From: Candidatus Omnitrophota bacterium
GTDB taxonomy: Bacteria; Ratteibacteria; UBA8468; B48-G9; DSTR01
Direction: 5' to 3'
Assembly: GCA_023818865.1 (NCBI GenBank)
Contig: JAMWDF010000089.1
Location: 1-9,232 of the forward strand
DNA: 9,232 bases
Shown: one piece after another, positions 6,934-9,232 of the stretch
Numbering within the stretch: position 1 is the first letter of the stretch
How the letters are laid out: every line of letters starts with the position of its first letter
The notes under the pieces: model-generated
Seen by the model: the letters and a program-made list of their open reading frames with translations, nothing else
The model's database searches: none
What the model was told of the DNA's origin: nothing
Made by a program: the position numbers and the translations under genes

Positions 6934-7263
6934 TTGATTAACGCCAGGTTGAGAAGATTGGTGCAGGTTATCCAGGAGAAAAAAGGGGAAAACCTAATCA
7001 TCCTTGATGTCCGTAAACTTACCTGGATTGCTGATTATTTTATAATTCTTACGGGAACATCCCTTATTCACACCAGAACCCTGGCAGAGTCTATCCTGGA
7101 AAAGCTGAAAGGAACTCCTTGTTTGGTGGAAGGGATGGAGAGCGGCTCGTGGATTATTCTTGATTACCACGACATTGTCGTTCATATCTTCTTGCCGGAG
7201 ACGAGAGATTATTATCGGTTGGAAAAATTGTGGGGAGATGCCAAAGAAGTTCCTTTGGAGTAG
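6934..7263 (+). CDS. rsfS: Ribosomal silencing factor RsfS (Iojap/DUF143 family)
   Basis: RsfS binds ribosomal protein L14 on the 50S subunit and blocks joining with 30S, damping translation when nutrients fall. The family signatures are clear: ILDVRKLTWIADYFIILTGTS (about 23-43), then the C-terminal WIILDYHDIVVHIF and YYRLEKLWGDA. Length 109 matches the usual 100-120. The start is uncertain: a stop codon lies in frame at 6913 and no ATG follows before the conserved core. TTG at 6934 gives an N-terminus that lines up with E. coli RsfS, so I chose it, but GGAG (6928-6931) is only 2 nt before it. GTG at 6961 is an alternative that would lose part of the first helix. In many bacteria rsfS follows nadD; here it stands alone, divergent from nrdD. 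Confidence 0.93.
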   Translation: MINARLRRLVQVIQEKKGENLIILDVRKLTWIADYFIILTGTSLIHTRTLAESILEKLKGTPCLVEGMESGSWIILDYHDIVVHIFLPETRDYYRLEKLWGDAKEVPLE

Positions 7264-7271
7264 TTTCCTGG

Positions 7272-7283
7272 TTGCTCCAGCAA
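7272..7283. terminator. Weak stem-loop in the convergent gap after rsfS
   Basis: The 39-bp gap between the rsfS stop and the convergent small gene holds TTGC-TCCA-GCAA, a perfect 4-bp stem (5 bp with a 2-nt loop). A T-rich tract follows on the plus strand but is interrupted. The stem is weak for an intrinsic terminator; it is the only candidate in a place where both converging transcripts should end. Confidence 0.2.
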
Positions 7284-7302
7284 GAGGATTTCTTTACCTT
7301 CC

Positions 7303-7593
7303 CTACTTTTTTCCCGAGACAGGATGAGACCGGGAACGAATCGCTTTTGAAATCAAAAAGTCGGTCAACCGACGAATAACGATTTTTCTCGCGATTTCTT
7401 TGGGTGTGACCTGTCTTAGCCGAGTTTGGAGTTCCCGGTAGTTTAAATGCCTTACTGCTCGGTCAGACATCTGCCTGGCAAGTTCCTGAATCAACCGGAG
7501 CTCTTCCCGCCTAAAGTCAAATGTGGCTTCTCTTGCCTTCCAGGAAGCAAGGTGACGCTTCACCCGGGAAAACTGCTCTTCTGAGAGTTTCAT
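7303..7593 (-). CDS. Small basic protein downstream of sigma factor, possible FlgM-like anti-sigma
   Basis: I do not recognise this 96-residue protein with confidence. It is rich in Arg and Lys, lacks a signal peptide and membrane segment, and looks almost wholly helical. Residues 37-81 (from QELARQMSDRAVR through TPKEIARKIVIRRLTDFL) loosely recall the C-terminal half of FlgM, where a short basic helix, a turn and an 'IA.K' helix bind sigma-28. FlgM proteins have similar size (about 90-100). The gene starts 13 bp after the stop of the FliA-type sigma gene with a fair ribosome binding site (AGGAAAG, about 5 nt from the ATG), so the two are very likely cotranscribed. That context makes a sigma regulator plausible. 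Against it: the strong positive charge and absence of the usual Gly-x-Tyr turn. It could be another small DNA- or RNA-binding protein. Confidence 0.75.
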   Translation of the reverse strand: MKLSEEQFSRVKRHLASWKAREATFDFRREELRLIQELARQMSDRAVRHLNYRELQTRLRQVTPKEIARKIVIRRLTDFLISKAIRSRSHPVSGKK

Positions 7594-7606
7594 CTTTCTT
7601 TCCTGG

Positions 7607-8392
7607 TTATCGGTTTTTTTCCCCTTCAGGTTTAGTCTTCAAACCAAGCGCCTGCCTCAGAGAAATAATAGCATGGGCATGAATCTGAGAAACCCGGCCT
7701 TTGGTCAGATTCATTATCTTAGCAATTTCAGTGAGGGTAAGTCCTTCATAGTAGTAAAGGGTAATCAAATACCGTTCCCGCTCCGGGAGCCTTTGGATGG
7801 CCTTCGCCAAATCTTCAGCCACCTTCTCTCTCTCTCCATTAGTGAAAAGGGGAAAATTTCTGGTTCCTGGAGAATTGACTGACTGAAACTTCCCCTCCAT
7901 AGAGGCGAATTCATCTAAGGATATGATTGATACCGGGAGAGCGTAAGCCAGCCAACGCAGGTAGCCTTTGCTGTCCACCCCCAGCGCCCTAGCCATTTCT
8001 TGCGGGGTAGGTGGCCGGGAAAGTTTCTCCGACAGCTGGTTGAAAAGATTTTCAAATATTTTTTGTTTCCTCAGTCGGTAACAAGAGGTTAACCGACGGA
8101 GGTTGTCCATAATCTCACCCCGAATGCGGGAGATGGCATAGGTTTCAAACTTAATGCCTCTGTCTGGATTAAAAAGCCTAAGCGCATCTATCAGTCCCAA
8201 AACAGCCCAGTTAACCAGATCATCGTGGCTATAAACCCGGGACTGAAAAACTGGAATAGTGGAGGCGACATAGCTAGCTAAGGGTAGGTAATGAACCAGA
8301 AGGAAATTGCGGGACTGAATATTTCCGGTTCTCTTGAACCTTCTCCAGTGTTTGTTAATTACCCGGCCAGCGGCTTCCTGAGACCTTTCCAT
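7607..8392 (-). CDS. FliA/WhiG-family alternative sigma factor (sigma-28 type)
   Basis: This 261-residue protein carries sigma-70 regions 2, 3 and 4 and no region 1.1. Region 2 is at about 30-100, with DDLVNWAVLGLIDALRLFNP and the FliA-like KFETYAISRIRGEIMDNLR. Region 3 is at about 112-147 (RPPTPQEMARALGV). Region 4 is at about 200-250 with LPERERYLITLYYYEGLTLTEIA and the helix-turn-helix at 219-239. FliA-type factors usually direct flagellar, chemotaxis or developmental genes. Oddity: after DNLRR, where FliA proteins normally have a D-x-x-P-R-S motif, this one reads LTSCYRLRKQK. The ATG at 8392 is the first normal start after an in-frame TAG and adds about 15 residues before the usual W-x-x-(Y/F)-K beginning. 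No flagellar genes are visible, so the regulon is unknown and I do not assign fliA. Confidence 0.9.
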   Translation of the reverse strand: MERSQEAAGRVINKHWRRFKRTGNIQSRNFLLVHYLPLASYVASTIPVFQSRVYSHDDLVNWAVLGLIDALRLFNPDRGIKFETYAISRIRGEIMDNLRRLTSCYRLRKQKIFENLFNQLSEKLSRPPTPQEMARALGVDSKGYLRWLAYALPVSIISLDEFASMEGKFQSVNSPGTRNFPLFTNGEREKVAEDLAKAIQRLPERERYLITLYYYEGLTLTEIAKIMNLTKGRVSQIHAHAIISLRQALGLKTKPEGEKNR

Positions 8393-8401
8393 CTGCCCAA
8401 T

Positions 8402-8430
8402 ATTATACTTCCGCTACAGCCGATTTTCAC
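8402..8430 (-). promoter_or_regulatory. Promoter of the sigma-factor gene, predicted near-leaderless
   Basis: On the minus strand a perfect TATAAT (8402-8407) sits only 9 nt before the ATG. GTGAAA (8425-8430; 4 of 6 match) is 17 nt upstream as a -35. The expected start point, near 8395, leaves about 2 nt of leader, so the mRNA would be leaderless. This agrees with the absence of a proper ribosome binding site. Confidence 0.5.
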
Positions 8431-8453
8431 CTGGCCAGGAAAACCGCTATAAT
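8424..8453 (+). promoter_or_regulatory. Promoter of the phosphosugar mutase gene
   Basis: On the plus strand TTTTCA (8424-8429, 4 of 6 match) and a perfect TATAAT (8448-8453) are separated by 18 nt. The start point would be near 8460. The -35 overlaps the -35 of the divergent sigma promoter. The leader of about 85 nt is strikingly purine-rich and holds a small stem CTGC-TTAAG-GCAG (8484-8496). Confidence 0.5.
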
Positions 8454-8544
8454 TAATTGTAGAGAAAAGGAAAAGATAACCAGCTGCTTAAGGCAGGAAA
8501 AAAGAAATCTGAGGGGAAGAAAAGGTAAGTGGTGGAGGTGAGGT

Positions 8545-9232
8545 ATGGAAAAGGAGATAACCAGGGAAGTTTACCAGTATTTGAAGCAGCAAAAACAGCT
8601 GGGAGTGGTAAGCGAAAGCTTCTTTACTCTGGCCAGAAGAAATGTAGAAGCCAATCTTCACGCCTGGCTGGAAAGCCGTGTAGTAGCAGATCTGGTCCCA
8701 GGATTTGTTCCAGGCCTGAGACAGGCTTTCCAGGAAGGCAGGATAGACCAAATTATTTATGCCTTTCTGGCCGAGATTACCTTTGGGACAGGCGGAATTC
8801 GGGGCATCGTCGCCTTTACCGAAAGGGAACTGAAAGAATTCGCCAGAAAAAGAGAACGAGCCAGTGTTCTCCGGGGTCCAAATACTATCAATGAAATAGT
8901 TTTGCTTTTGAAGTCTACCGGGGTGGCGCGATATGCTGCCAGCCGAAGTCTTTCCCGGATCGTAGTTGGGTACGACAGCCGCGTTCAGGGAAGATTCTTT
9001 GCTGAATTGGTCAGCGCTCTCTTTCTGGAGGCAGGGCTTCAAGTATACCTTTTTGACCGGGTTTGTTCCTTTCCTGAACTTACCTTTGCCATTCCCTATC
9101 TTAAGGCTGATATGGGTATTCTTATTTCGGCCAGCCATAATGACAAAAGGTACAACGGGTATAAACTGGTATCGGCTACTGGGGCTCAGTTCAGCGTGGC
9201 TGACCGGAACGATATTTATGAGAACTTTATTA
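8545..9232 (+). CDS. Phosphoglucomutase/phosphomannomutase family protein, 3' end beyond window
   Basis: The frame runs open to the right edge (229 codons plus one base), so only the N-terminal third is present. Enzymes of the alpha-D-phosphohexomutase superfamily move phosphate between C1 and C6 (or C5) of sugars through a phosphoserine. FGTGGIRG (80-87) and VGYDSR (141-146) are family motifs, and the active-site loop is SASHND (195-200) with Ser197 as the expected phosphorylated residue, followed by KRYNGYK. About 80 residues before FGTGGIRG point to the PGM2/PgcA-type branch rather than short PMM/PGM. The usual TASHNP is changed to SASHND, and residues 92-135 carry a charged stretch. The ATG is fixed by a TGA in frame at 8539 and by GGAGGTG (8534-8540) at good spacing. 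It is divergent from the sigma gene. Substrate not decidable from this fragment. Confidence 0.9.
   Translation, partial: MEKEITREVYQYLKQQKQLGVVSESFFTLARRNVEANLHAWLESRVVADLVPGFVPGLRQAFQEGRIDQIIYAFLAEITFGTGGIRGIVAFTERELKEFARKRERASVLRGPNTINEIVLLLKSTGVARYAASRSLSRIVVGYDSRVQGRFFAELVSALFLEAGLQVYLFDRVCSFPELTFAIPYLKADMGILISASHNDKRYNGYKLVSATGAQFSVADRNDIYENFI

Noticed and set aside
8419..8426. GCCGATTT as a -10 element for the sigma-28-type factor (consensus GCCGATAA)
   Set aside because: Six of eight bases match, but the expected -35 (TAAA) 15 nt upstream is absent, so self-regulation is not supported.
8488..9138. 216-codon minus-strand open frame
   Set aside because: It lies antisense to the phosphosugar mutase, whose motifs (FGTGGIRG, VGYDSR, SASHND) are in frame on the plus strand. 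The antisense protein has no recognisable domain.

Overview
The window looks like a chromosomal segment of an anaerobic, fermentative bacterium. The gene content suggests one of the deep uncultured lineages rich in H-X9-DG pseudopilins and DUF4838 glycan enzymes (for example Omnitrophota, PVC relatives, Armatimonadota or related candidate phyla). The lineage is an inference from gene content and cannot be settled here. Anaerobic life is supported by a complete class III ribonucleotide reductase pair. No mobile element, tRNA, rRNA or CRISPR array is visible. Coding density is high and base composition looks even throughout.

Left block, minus strand, about 1-6726, reading right to left: nrdD (glycyl-radical ribonucleotide reductase, with ATP-cone), nrdG (its radical-SAM activase), then 15 bp further an L-fucose/L-arabinose isomerase-family protein. 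These three probably form one operon from a promoter at 6778-6806. After a 95-bp gap with its own promoter (2352-2380) comes a second unit: a secreted type II pseudopilin-like protein with a C-terminal H-X9-DG motif and, 5 bp later, a secreted DUF4838 / alpha-glucuronidase-like protein that runs off the left edge. Isomerase, pseudopilin and DUF4838 protein together look like a small glycan-use locus appended to a housekeeping operon.

Middle: a divergent promoter region (6727-6933) separates nrdD from rsfS, the ribosomal silencing factor, on the plus strand. rsfS converges on a minus-strand pair: a FliA/WhiG-type alternative sigma factor (7607-8392) and a 96-residue basic protein 13 bp downstream (7303-7593), possibly a diverged FlgM-like anti-sigma factor. 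No flagellar structural gene is present in the window, so the regulon of this sigma factor is open.

Right edge: divergent from the sigma gene is a PGM2/PgcA-type phosphosugar mutase (8545 to the edge). The sigma and mutase genes share a compact region in which two promoters face away from each other with overlapping -35 elements, and the sigma transcript is predicted to be almost leaderless. I found no wholly new system that I can defend. The most interesting leads are the pseudopilin/DUF4838 pair, the sigma/small-protein module with its unusual promoter, the isomerase in the nrdDG operon, and a possible RNA hairpin that brings a distant ribosome binding site to nrdG.
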